From positions 1 to 64,000 of the forward strand of contig NZ_RAHH01000015.1 in NCBI RefSeq assembly GCF_003602095.1: a stretch of DNA of 64,000 nucleotides, written 5' to 3'. The DNA is from Rahnella woolbedingensis. GTDB lineage: Bacteria; Pseudomonadota; Gammaproteobacteria; Enterobacterales; Enterobacteriaceae. The translations under genes were made by a program, and so were the position numbers. Below, in pieces: positions 39,221 through 47,225 of this stretch (position 1 is the first letter of the stretch; every line of letters starts with the position of its first letter). Below the pieces are notes generated by a model. The model was not told the origin of the DNA, searched no databases, and was given only the letters and a program-made list of their open reading frames with translations.

Positions 39221-39338
39221 GGTGGTAAACCTCTTAAAATTAATGGGTTGTGACCAATCAAGTACGGCATTAACCGGCTCATTCCTTTGGTTGCTGCTCC
39301 CTGTCCCCGGTAAAAATTGACGGCGTGTTTGCATTGCA

Positions 39339-39352
39339 TGAATACGTATTCA
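39339..39352. promoter_or_regulatory. LacI-type operator, left copy
   Basis: TGAATACGTATTCA is a perfect 14-bp palindrome centred on CG, as LacI-family sites are. It lies about 120 bp upstream of the MFS gene. With flanks it aligns to the second site as NTGNATACGNATNCAA. Confidence 0.75.
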
Positions 39353-39426
39353 AAAACTGAAGTTACGAAAAGGTTTCAATTTTGTAAAGGTTAAGATTGT
39401 AAATGTGAAAAAAATATTTTTGGTTG

Positions 39427-39442
39427 TTGCATACGCATGCAA
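39427..39442. promoter_or_regulatory. LacI-type operator, right copy
   Basis: TTGCATACGCATGCAA is a 16-bp palindrome apart from the two bases flanking the central CG. It is centred 89 bp from the left copy, so one tetramer or two dimers could loop the divergent promoter region. Confidence 0.75.
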
Positions 39443-39600
39443 AGATGGTGTAAGTATAAAAAACAGACATTCCTGCAAAGGGGTAAACCGCCAGACTGGC
39501 GTTCTCTGCACGGTACGTTAGACTGATGCAACACTTTGTTTGTAAAAGATGTTTGTAGAAATTAATGCGATAACGGGAATGTTGATAAGGAACAGCGGCA

Positions 39601-40671
39601 ATGAAACGTAAGACTTTTGGGCCCGTGACATCACAACATGTCGCGCAGCTCGCCGGAGTATCACAGTCAGCGGTATCGAGAACCTTCACGCCGGGGGCCA
39701 GTATTTCCCCGGCCACCCGTGAAAAGGTGCTGAAAGCAGCACGCGAGATTGGCTACCGGCCTAATGCCATCGCCCGTTCACTGAACACCGCCCGCTCACG
39801 CATTGTGGGGGTGGTGATGTCCTATTTTGATAATCAGTTTTATCCGCAGGTGCTGGAAGCGCTGGCGCAACAGCTCGATGAGCTGAATTACCACCTGCTG
39901 CTGTTTGTCGGCGATCGTGACGGCAATGTGGACCGGATTTTCGACCAGATCATGCAGTACCGGGTCGATGGCATCGTGCTGGCTTCCGTGTCGCTTTCGC
40001 TCGAGCTTTCCGAAGAGTGTCTGGCGGCGGGGATCCCGGTGGTGCTGTTTAACCGCAGCGAAGAGACCGGCATCGCGTCGAGCGTCAATACCGATAACGT
40101 CGCCGCTTCGCGCCAGATTGCAGAATTTCTGCTTGCCGGTGAGCATAAGCGCTTTGCGTATATGGCCGGGGTTGCCGATTCCTCGGTGAATCTGGCGCGC
40201 CAGCAGGGGTTTGTCAGCGCGCTTGAGGCGAAAGGTGTTCAGGATATTCGGGTGGTGCAGGGCGATTATGACGCGCAGAAAACCGCGCGTGCGGCGCAGG
40301 AACTCTTCTCGTCCTCCGCACCGCCTGATGCGATTTTTGCCGCCAACGATCATATGGCGCTGACGGTGATGGATGTCGCCCGCTATGAGTTTGGGCTGCG
40401 GATTCCTGAGGATGTGTCGGTGATTGGCTATGACGACACCGGTGCGTCGGGCTGGCCTTCTTATGCGCTGACATCCGCCTCACAGCCGGTGACGGCGATG
40501 GTGACGGCCACGGTGGCGCTGCTGATGAAACAGATTGAAAGCGAAAATATCGAGCCGGAGCAGGTGGTGGTCACCGGTGCGCTGATCGTCCGCCATTCCG
40601 CGCGGCGTCCGCATTTCGGCGTAGTCGAAAAAGAGGGATTGTCATTGTTCCAGCCACAGGAGGTTGAATGA
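39601..40671 (+). CDS. LacI-family transcriptional regulator of the catabolic cluster
   Basis: A 356-residue regulator. The N-terminal HTH is shifted by about ten residues (TSQHVAQLAGVSQSAVSRTF, residues 9-28). The hinge helix region is RPNAIARSLNTARS, and a periplasmic-binding-protein-like sugar/ligand domain follows (about 65-335). AAGGAACAG precedes the ATG. It is first in the right arm and overlaps the next gene by 4 nt, so it is co-transcribed with the enzymes it likely controls. Two related palindromes in the 380-bp divergent spacer are its probable operators. Confidence 0.92.
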   Translation: MKRKTFGPVTSQHVAQLAGVSQSAVSRTFTPGASISPATREKVLKAAREIGYRPNAIARSLNTARSRIVGVVMSYFDNQFYPQVLEALAQQLDELNYHLLLFVGDRDGNVDRIFDQIMQYRVDGIVLASVSLSLELSEECLAAGIPVVLFNRSEETGIASSVNTDNVAASRQIAEFLLAGEHKRFAYMAGVADSSVNLARQQGFVSALEAKGVQDIRVVQGDYDAQKTARAAQELFSSSAPPDAIFAANDHMALTVMDVARYEFGLRIPEDVSVIGYDDTGASGWPSYALTSASQPVTAMVTATVALLMKQIESENIEPEQVVVTGALIVRHSARRPHFGVVEKEGLSLFQPQEVE

Positions 40672-41639
40672 GCAGGTTGCCGGGGTTTAGCCCACAGTTT
40701 GATTCGATACAGCAATTTATCCTCACGCTGACCCATGTCGTCTGGGAGCAGAAGGATATCGGCCAGCTGGCTGATTTTTATGCCAATCCGGTGGTGTTCC
40801 ATACCCCCGAGAAGCAGCTGAACGATCTCTCTCAGTTTATGCGCCTGACGCTGGAAGCGATGCACAGCTTTCCGCAGCGTACGGTTCTGACCGAAGACAT
40901 TTTGTGTTCTCACATACCGCAAGACGAGTACTACGCCGCCCAGCGTACGCTGGCCTGTATTCAGCATCAGGGCGAAGGCTTTTTCGGGCATCCGAGCGGT
41001 AAATCCGTGTGGGTGCGGACGTGGGCCGACCGCGTTTGTGCCGATGGCGCGGTGCGTCAGGAGTGGTTATTGCAAGATCGCGCGGCCATTGTTTCGCAGA
41101 TTGGCCTGGATGTGCGTGACTTCGCCCAACAGCTGGCGCGGGTGCGTCAGGAAGCCGGACTTGAGAACGTGTCGCCGGAAGAAATGGATGCCCGCTGGGC
41201 AGGCGGTCCGGAAGGAGATGACGTCGAAGGTCCGCTGGCCGGGCTGGTGGAACGCTATCTGTCGATGTGGGCGGGCGGCAACAGCGGCGTGGTGCCGGGG
41301 TTATATCATCCGGCTGCCACCCTGCACGGGCCGGGGCATGTGCTGCGCACGGGTGAACAGGATATCGGCGGCTATTTATCCGGTTACCGGGCGTCATTTG
41401 CCGATTGCGAAACGCAGCTGCATCATCTGATTGTGCGCCGTGATGCGAACGAGCCGATCCGTCTGTCCCTGCGCTGGTCGATGCTCACCTGGCATGACGG
41501 CTACGGAAAATTTGGTACGCCGACGCGCCGGCCGGTCGCCATCACCGGTATCAGTCAGCTGGAATTGCGCGACGGTCTGATTATCCGCGAATATCTTGGG
41601 GTAGATGAATTAGCCATCTGGTCACAGATTTTTAATTAG
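40668..41639 (+). CDS. SnoaL/NTF2-like protein 1
   Basis: A 323-residue protein made of two SnoaL-like (NTF2-fold) halves, about residues 12-150 and 185-320. Each has the pattern of an aromatic-rich helix, a conserved HGP/HTP histidine (FHTPEKQ; LHGPGHV) and a late Arg-W segment (RTWADRV; LRWSMLTWHDG). SnoaL-fold proteins include polyketide cyclases, isomerases, dehydratases and hydrolases. The ATG overlaps the lacI stop (ATGA), with GGAGG upstream. It is a paralogue of the next gene, sharing HGYGKFGTPT/HGLGKPT-like C-terminal features. The reaction is unknown. Confidence 0.75.
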   Translation: MSRLPGFSPQFDSIQQFILTLTHVVWEQKDIGQLADFYANPVVFHTPEKQLNDLSQFMRLTLEAMHSFPQRTVLTEDILCSHIPQDEYYAAQRTLACIQHQGEGFFGHPSGKSVWVRTWADRVCADGAVRQEWLLQDRAAIVSQIGLDVRDFAQQLARVRQEAGLENVSPEEMDARWAGGPEGDDVEGPLAGLVERYLSMWAGGNSGVVPGLYHPAATLHGPGHVLRTGEQDIGGYLSGYRASFADCETQLHHLIVRRDANEPIRLSLRWSMLTWHDGYGKFGTPTRRPVAITGISQLELRDGLIIREYLGVDELAIWSQIFN

Positions 41640-41655
41640 TAGATCTTTACTTAAT

Positions 41656-41673
41656 AGGGGGGAACTCCCCCCT
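41656..41673 (+). terminator. GC hairpin between the two SnoaL-like genes
   Basis: The arms AGGGGGG and CCCCCCT surround the loop AACT, 17 nt after SnoaL-like gene 1. No T run follows, so it is more likely an mRNA-stabilising or attenuating hairpin than a full terminator. The rest of the 195-bp gap may hold a promoter for the downstream pair. Confidence 0.55.
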
Positions 41674-41834
41674 GAAAAATCATCTTCTGATAAAACGATA
41701 TTAATTTATCGGGGGGTGACTGTTGTCAGAATAACGTAAACGCATTATCGCCATTTTCAGGCGAGGGAGTTCTTCATCCCTAAATAACAGTGCCGGGTAT
41801 TACCACGGCGCATCAATACAACGCAGGAGGTTAT

Positions 41835-42974
41835 ATGTCTTCAACCGAAGCCACAAATAAAACACCGGTAGTTGCTGAGAAAACAAATACTAAATCCGCT
41901 CGCGAAGAGTCTGTATTACAGGTTGAGCGTCGCGACTTCGTTGATTTAGTCCCGGAGAAAAGACCGCGCGCGCAATCATTAAGAGGTTTTGATGACTGTT
42001 ATACCGATATTGTCGATTACATCGTGCGATGCACCCATAAAATATGGGATGAACGTGATGTCGGATTAATTTACACCCACTATACCCACAACTGCGTGTT
42101 ATATAACGCGCTCGGCACCATGTATAACCGTGAGCAGGTGGTACATGACACCCTGCAACGTCTGGTGGCATTCCCGGAACGTCGCGGTATGGCCACGCAG
42201 GTTATCTGGAACGGGAACGACGTCGATGGTTTCTATACCTCGCATCTGGTGACCGGCACTGGCCGCCACACGCAACACAGCCATCTAGGCAAACCGACGC
42301 AGCGTACTTTTGTTACCCGCACCGTTGCCGACTGCATGATCCACGAGAATAAAATTTATCGTGAGTGGGTGGTCAGCGACAACATGTCAGTGATGAAGCA
42401 GCTCGGCCTGAATACCGATGTCATTGCCTACGATATGGCGAAAGAGCAGTTTGATAAAGGTTTCCGCGTGACCGATATCGGCGAGAACCGCCGCATGGTC
42501 GGGCAGTATCCGCCTGAAATGGAGTGCGATGTTTCCATCGCGCACACCGATACCGAAGAACAGTGCCTGCGCTGGCTGCATGAAATCTATAACCGCCGCA
42601 TGCTGGGCAAAATCAAAGATGTCTATGCGCCCAACGTGCAGTGGCACGGTCCGTTGCTGAAAGAGCTGTACGGTCAGGCGGCGGTTATCCACCAGACGCT
42701 CGCACTGATTGGCATGATCCCGGACGGTGCGTGGATGCCGCAGCACATCTGTTCCAACCCCTGTGACGAAGGCGGTACCAAAGTGGCGGTGCGCTGGATT
42801 ATGGAAGGGCATCACCTCGGTTATGGCGAGCTGGGCAAACCGACCGGCGAGCGTCTGTTCGTGATGGGGATGTCTCATTACCACATTGTAAAAGGCAAAA
42901 TCATTGATGAATGGGTGGTGTACGACCATCTGGCACTGCTGGCGCAAATCAAACTGGGACAAATGGAGGAGTAA
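41835..42974 (+). CDS. SnoaL/NTF2-like protein 2
   Basis: A 379-residue two-domain SnoaL-like protein, with halves at about 50-200 and 225-375. Matching elements are VRCTHKIWDERDVGLIYTHY and LGKPTQRTFVTRTVADCM in the first half, and WLHEIYNRRMLGKIKDVYAP, VQWHGPL and LGKPTGERLFVMGMSHYH in the second. The duplicated HLGKPT/ELGKPTGER pattern shows that the halves are internal repeats. The start MSSTEA at 41835 has CAGGAGG upstream; the frame extends 15 codons further without a ribosome binding site. It ends 3 nt before the second HisD-like gene, so the two are coupled. Confidence 0.78.
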   Translation: MSSTEATNKTPVVAEKTNTKSAREESVLQVERRDFVDLVPEKRPRAQSLRGFDDCYTDIVDYIVRCTHKIWDERDVGLIYTHYTHNCVLYNALGTMYNREQVVHDTLQRLVAFPERRGMATQVIWNGNDVDGFYTSHLVTGTGRHTQHSHLGKPTQRTFVTRTVADCMIHENKIYREWVVSDNMSVMKQLGLNTDVIAYDMAKEQFDKGFRVTDIGENRRMVGQYPPEMECDVSIAHTDTEEQCLRWLHEIYNRRMLGKIKDVYAPNVQWHGPLLKELYGQAAVIHQTLALIGMIPDGAWMPQHICSNPCDEGGTKVAVRWIMEGHHLGYGELGKPTGERLFVMGMSHYHIVKGKIIDEWVVYDHLALLAQIKLGQMEE

Positions 42975-42977
42975 GTC

Positions 42978-44288
42978 ATGGGTAAGATTAATGCGGATGA
43001 TGTGCAGTTTCTTAAACGCCCGCAGGGGCAGGATGCGCAGGCTGACCGGTCACTGACGGAAACCGTTCATCAGATTATTGAACAAGTGCGCACACGCGGT
43101 GACGCGGCTCTGCGCGAGTATTCTGCGAAATTCGACCAGACGACGCCGGATCAGTTTGAAGTATCGGAAGCGGAAATTAGCCGGACGCTGGCCGATCTGG
43201 ATCCGCAAACCCGCAAGGACAGTGAGTTTGCCATTGCGCAGGTGAAGCGTTTTGCCCAGGCGCAGCTGGCGACCATGAAACCACTGGAAGTGGAAACGCT
43301 GCCGGGTGTGCATCTGGGTCACCGCATTATTCCTATCCAGACCGTGGGATGTTATGTCCCCGGCGGGCGATACCCGATCCTGTCGGCGCCGGTGATGTCT
43401 ATCGTACCGGCAGTGGTGGCGGGCTGTGATGAAATCATTGCCTGTCTGCCTCCGGGTGCTCATCCGGCGATGATCGCGATTTGTCATCTGGCGGGCGCGC
43501 ACCGCATCTTCAAAGTGGGTGGCGCGCAGGCGATTGCAGCAATGGCGTGGGGCACGGAGTCTGTTCCGGTGGTGGATAAAGTCGTCGGGCCGGGCAATGC
43601 TTTTGTGAATGAAGCGAAAAGGCAGGTATTCGGGAAAGTGGGCATCGACGCGCTGGCGGGCCCAAGTGAGATCTACGTCATCACCGATGACAGCGCCGAC
43701 CCGCGTATGCTGGCTGCCGATCTGCTCGCGCAGGCCGAGCATGACGTGCACACCCGCGTCGGCATGGCGACCACCAGTCAGCGCATCGCCAGTGAAACGC
43801 TGGCTGAAATAGCCCGGCAGCTGGAGACGCTGCCTACCGCAGCGACGGCAGGCGAAGCGTGGAAGCGGCAGGGCGAAATTGTGGTGTGTCAGGATGAAGA
43901 ACAGCTGATTGCCTGGGCCGACCACATGGCGACGGAGCATTTGCAGGTACATACCCGCGATCCTCATGCCACCGCCAGCAAAATCCGCAATTACGGTTCA
44001 CTGTTTATCGGGCAAAACGCCAGCGTGGTGTTCTCGGACAAATGTTGCGGCACCAACCACACGCTGCCGACGATGGCCGCAGCGCGATATACCGGCGGTC
44101 TGTGGGTGGGGGCGTATGTGAAAATCTGTACGCACCAGTGGATCGACGACCACGGCATTGCCTCTGTCGCTGAACCCGCCGTTCGTCAGAGCCGCACCGA
44201 AGGCATGCAGGCACACCGCCGCGCCGCTGAAATCCGCCTGCGCCCGAAGGATATCGATCTCATCACCGGCGGCAAATGCGACCAGTAA
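42978..44288 (+). CDS. Histidinol-dehydrogenase-like enzyme 2
   Basis: A 436-residue HisD-family dehydrogenase paralogous to the left-arm enzyme. Zinc ligands Q252, H255, D354 and H413 and the catalytic E320-H321 are intact. It shares [11 protein letters not shown] with paralogue 1 but differs around it (AYVKICTHQ against KFMKTCTWQ), suggesting a different substrate or stereoisomer. GGAGGAG lies 6 nt before the ATG, inside the end of SnoaL-like gene 2. With no histidine genes around, a catabolic alcohol oxidation is the better reading than histidine synthesis. Confidence 0.88.
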   Translation: MGKINADDVQFLKRPQGQDAQADRSLTETVHQIIEQVRTRGDAALREYSAKFDQTTPDQFEVSEAEISRTLADLDPQTRKDSEFAIAQVKRFAQAQLATMKPLEVETLPGVHLGHRIIPIQTVGCYVPGGRYPILSAPVMSIVPAVVAGCDEIIACLPPGAHPAMIAICHLAGAHRIFKVGGAQAIAAMAWGTESVPVVDKVVGPGNAFVNEAKRQVFGKVGIDALAGPSEIYVITDDSADPRMLAADLLAQAEHDVHTRVGMATTSQRIASETLAEIARQLETLPTAATAGEAWKRQGEIVVCQDEEQLIAWADHMATEHLQVHTRDPHATASKIRNYGSLFIGQNASVVFSDKCCGTNHTLPTMAAARYTGGLWVGAYVKICTHQWIDDHGIASVAEPAVRQSRTEGMQAHRRAAEIRLRPKDIDLITGGKCDQ

Positions 44289-44460
44289 CCGCGTTGGTCT
44301 GACAACACAACACCGTTAAGTCAGCGGAAGTACTGGCTTAACGGTGAGTTTACGAACCTGCTGCTTATGATCCCTGCACTGTCAGGGGTTTCGGCCTCTC
44401 ACGTGTGTGGCCGGTCGGGGAGGGTTCCGCAGGAATGGAAAAATGTTTTTAAAATACCAC

Positions 44461-44475
44461 TAGACGACTGGTCTA
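44461..44475. promoter_or_regulatory. NemR-like operator copy 1
   Basis: TAGACGACTGGTCTA has TAGAC/GTCTA arms. It is the distal of two sites upstream of the DJ-1/PfpI gene. Confidence 0.8.
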
Positions 44476-44579
44476 ATTGTTGTTAGCTTAGCGACAAGGT
44501 GACGGCAGACGGGCGATATCACACTCTTTCCGTTCTGGCCGGATCCAAAGGCTGTTCGACTATTTTTTTACTCGCTAAC

Positions 44580-44594
44580 TAGACGACCGGTCTA
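44580..44594. promoter_or_regulatory. NemR-like operator copy 2
   Basis: TAGACGACCGGTCTA differs by one base from copies 1 and 3. It lies 35 nt before the DJ-1/PfpI start codon, where bound repressor would block the promoter. Confidence 0.85.
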
Positions 44595-44628
44595 ATTTAA
44601 TAATAATTCTACCCACTGGAGATTAACG

Positions 44629-45309
44629 ATGAAGATTCTTATGGTTCTCACCTCGCACGACAAACTGGGCAACACAGGCCGTAAAACGGGTTTCTGGCTG
44701 GAAGAACTGGCCGCGCCTTACTACGCATTTAAAGACGCGGGGGCAGAAATTACCCTCGCTTCTCCAAACGGTGGCAATCCGCCGCTGGATCCAAAAAGCA
44801 ATGAACCGGATTTCCAGACTGAACAGACGCACCGCTTCGAAGCGGATGCTCAGGCAAGCGCCCAGCTCGCCTCAACGGTCCGCCTCGACAGCGTTTCACA
44901 AGCTGATTTCGATGCTGTTTTCTATCCCGGCGGCCACGGTCCGTTGTGGGATCTGGCAGAAGATAAAAATTCCATCGCACTGATTGAAGCATTTCTGGCA
45001 GCAAGCAAGCCTGTGGCACTGGTGTGTCATGCACCGGGCGTACTGCGCCATGTGAAAACGCCTGAAGGAAAACCACTGGTTGAAGGTAAAAAAGTGACCG
45101 GCTTTACCAACACAGAAGAGGAAGCGGTAGGTCTGACCGATGTGGTGCCGTTCCTGGTGGAAGAAGAGCTGATCGCCAAAGGTGGCATTTATTCAAAAGG
45201 ACCGGACTGGGGTTCTTATGTGGTTGCCGACGGTTTGCTGATCACCGGTCAAAACCCGGGTTCTTCTGCTGAAGCGGCAGAACTGCTGATAAAGCAGCTG
45301 GGGGCTTAA
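44629..45309 (+). CDS. DJ-1/PfpI-family protein (Hsp31/glyoxalase III-like)
   Basis: A 226-residue class I glutamine-amidotransferase-fold protein. The nucleophile is C133 followed by H134 in LVCHAPGVL. GGHG (residues 101-104) forms the oxyanion region, and the conserved acidic residue is in FWLEELAAPYY (E25/E26). Proteins of this branch act as glutathione-independent glyoxalases or protein deglycases. Two NemR-like operators precede it and a NemR-like gene follows. This supports a role against methylglyoxal or other reactive electrophiles. The gene is monocistronic by spacing. Confidence 0.88.
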   Translation: MKILMVLTSHDKLGNTGRKTGFWLEELAAPYYAFKDAGAEITLASPNGGNPPLDPKSNEPDFQTEQTHRFEADAQASAQLASTVRLDSVSQADFDAVFYPGGHGPLWDLAEDKNSIALIEAFLAASKPVALVCHAPGVLRHVKTPEGKPLVEGKKVTGFTNTEEEAVGLTDVVPFLVEEELIAKGGIYSKGPDWGSYVVADGLLITGQNPGSSAEAAELLIKQLGA

Positions 45310-45431
45310 CGGCGATTCAGGCGGGGTGACTGGCTTGACTGTCGCCCCGCTGAGCAGACAGCGAAGTGTTGTTATTGCGGGATGATCGAGTGTATCGTCG
45401 CGAGTGAAGAAGTCGCCGTTTCATTCGCTCA

Positions 45432-45446
45432 TAGACGACTGGTCTA
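45432..45446. promoter_or_regulatory. NemR-like operator copy 3
   Basis: TAGACGACTGGTCTA, identical to copy 1, lies 21 nt before the TetR-family gene and predicts autoregulation. Confidence 0.83.
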
Positions 45447-45467
45447 GCTTTTTGGTAAATTTACCCT

Positions 45468-46076
45468 ATGACTACTGCAACTCAGCACCATAACAATGAC
45501 GTCCGCGAGCACATCCTTGCAACAGGCCAGCGTATTATGGCTGGTAAGGGTTTTTCGGCTGTCGGACTGAATGAAATACTCAAAGACGCGGGCGTGCCCA
45601 AAGGGTCTTTCTATCACTATTTCGGCTCGAAAGAGGCATTTGGTGTGGGGATGCTTGAGCGTTATTTTGAAGATTATCTGGATGATCTCGACCGTACGCT
45701 GAGCCAGCCCGGTCTGAATATGGCGCAGCGGTTGATGAACTACTGGCAGCTATGGCAGGAATCACAGTCATTTTCCGACTGTCAGGGCAAATGCCTTGCC
45801 GTGAAACTGGGTGCTGAAGTCGCGGATCTTTCCGATACGATGCGTTTAACACTGCTGTCAGGGACGTCGGGAATTATCTCGCGTCTGGCGCAGGCATTAG
45901 AAACAGGCGTGACGGAAGGATCGCTGACGATTGATGATACCCCCCGCACCGTGGCTGAGAGTTTATATCAGCTGTGGTTGGGTGCCAGCGTTATGGTCAA
46001 GATTGTCCGCAGCATTAGCCCGTTCGATTCCGCGATGGCCACCACGCAAAAAATGATTCACATCCCCCGAAAATAG
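45468..46076 (+). CDS. TetR-family regulator, NemR/AcuR-like
   Basis: A 202-residue regulator with a TetR HTH (residues about 12-60; GLNEILKDAGVPKGSFYHYFGSKEAF). The ligand domain contains C105 and C109 in SDCQGKCLAVKLGAEV. Escherichia coli NemR senses electrophiles and hypochlorous acid through a cysteine at position 106, so the site is conserved. It probably represses itself and the upstream DJ-1/PfpI gene via the three TAGAC/GTCTA palindromes. No nemA or gloA gene follows, unlike Escherichia coli. The ribosome binding site before the ATG is weak. Confidence 0.88.
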   Translation: MTTATQHHNNDVREHILATGQRIMAGKGFSAVGLNEILKDAGVPKGSFYHYFGSKEAFGVGMLERYFEDYLDDLDRTLSQPGLNMAQRLMNYWQLWQESQSFSDCQGKCLAVKLGAEVADLSDTMRLTLLSGTSGIISRLAQALETGVTEGSLTIDDTPRTVAESLYQLWLGASVMVKIVRSISPFDSAMATTQKMIHIPRK

Positions 46077-46603
46077 TCTCTGAATACAATGCCTGCCACC
46101 GCAAGTGACGGGCATTGGCTCGCGAAACTAAATTTTATGAACAGCCGGTTTCATGAAAATCCAATAAACGCATTCTGAACCTGGTTTCCGAAAAGTGCAG
46201 CCGTACTTTTATAGAATCAGGTTTTTGAACAAGGGTGTCATTCTGGCAGAAAACACTTCCCCAATTTTTTGTTATCTTATTGTTGCCAGTCAGTTTAATT
46301 TAGTGTTCTTTTATATTTCCTAATCGCATATTTTCGACCTAATACTTCTCGATTAGTTATTTAATTATTTGTCATTATAGAAACCCCCTCGCCGATATCG
46401 TACTGCTCATGAAGGGAGATGTTGATTTACCGAGACATTTTCCAAGCATTTACTTTGGCTAAATATGTCTTTAAGTAAACCTGCATTTTTAAGTTTAACT
46501 GTTTAATCTATAATTCACGGGTCATTGATATGCTTTCCGAATAAATAACGAGAAGTATTTATTGATAAGCAAATTAAATCATTATTAAGGACTATGCAAA
46601 GTT
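46077..46603. other. AT-rich promoter region of the fimbrial operon
   Basis: This 527-bp region is gene-free and strongly AT-rich from about 46260. That is typical of H-NS-silenced fimbrial promoters. A short dyad (AATGCC / GGCATT, 46088-46117) follows the tetR gene and may be its terminator. I found no invertible-element repeat pair of the fimS kind. Confidence 0.5.
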
Positions 46604-47164
46604 ATGAAAATGAAATTTCTCGGACTGAGTCTTTTGGCTCTTTCTGCATCATCCCTTTCCCCGTTGGCTGCGTTTGCTGCCGATGGTGATATCACCTTTA
46701 TCGGTGTCGTGACCGCTTCTGCCTGTACGTTGAATGGTTTCAACGGTGGCACGACGACATCTGGGGCAACGATGTTTTTACCCTCTGTAACTCCCTCCTC
46801 ATTTTCTAGTTCCGGTGGTGGCTATGCAGCAATGACCGATTTCACTATTGACCTAAAAGACTGTGATATTACCACCATGAAAAATGCCCAGGTTACTTTC
46901 AGCGGCTCACCTGACAGCGTGGATAACGCCATTCTGGCCAACAATGCTTCCAGCCCGGCAAGCGGCGTGGGTGTTGCCATTTTGGAAAACAACGGCACCA
47001 AACTGGTGGATATTAATGGCGGCGACGCGTCAGATGGGCAAGCGCTGAGCGTGGGCAATACTTCACTGAAATTTAAAGTGGCGTATAAAGCCAACACCGC
47101 AACGCCAGCCGTGACCGCCGGTAATGTCAGTGCTAAAAGCTTCGTGAACGTGACGTATTATTAA
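46604..47164 (+). CDS. Fimbrial major subunit (type 1-like pilin)
   Basis: A 186-residue chaperone-usher pilin. It has a Sec signal peptide (residues 1-25, ending AAFA), a cysteine pair for the pilin disulfide (ASACTLNGF and LKDCDITT), and a C-terminal beta strand FVNVTYY with the conserved penultimate tyrosine. The central sequence is rich in Ser, Thr and Gly. AAGGA lies about 12 nt before ATG 46604; the ATG two codons later is an alternative. It is first in the operon, as expected of the most abundant subunit. Confidence 0.9.
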   Translation: MKMKFLGLSLLALSASSLSPLAAFAADGDITFIGVVTASACTLNGFNGGTTTSGATMFLPSVTPSSFSSSGGGYAAMTDFTIDLKDCDITTMKNAQVTFSGSPDSVDNAILANNASSPASGVGVAILENNGTKLVDINGGDASDGQALSVGNTSLKFKVAYKANTATPAVTAGNVSAKSFVNVTYY

Positions 47165-47225
47165 TTCCTATTCTCAATACGAGAAATAGATAAAGCTTAT
47201 TATTCATAATAAAAAGCAGGTTTCC

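Larger units (their letters stand above)
44289..44628. other. Intergenic region with a hairpin and two NemR-like operators
   Basis: The 340-bp region holds an imperfect hairpin at 44311-44346 (arms CACCGTTAAG / CTTAACGGTG), the likely end of the right-arm operon though with few T residues. Two operator palindromes follow (listed separately). No gene is seen. Confidence 0.55.

Noticed and set aside
36550-44288. The two HisD-like genes as histidine biosynthesis genes.
   Set aside because: No other his gene is present, they are duplicated, sit in catabolic-type operons and share a substrate-end sequence unlike HisD.
46170-46240. Phase-variable inverted repeats upstream of the fimbrial operon (AACCTG ... 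CAGGTT).
   Set aside because: Only 6 bp pair exactly, they are about 35 bp apart rather than several hundred, and no recombinase gene is nearby.
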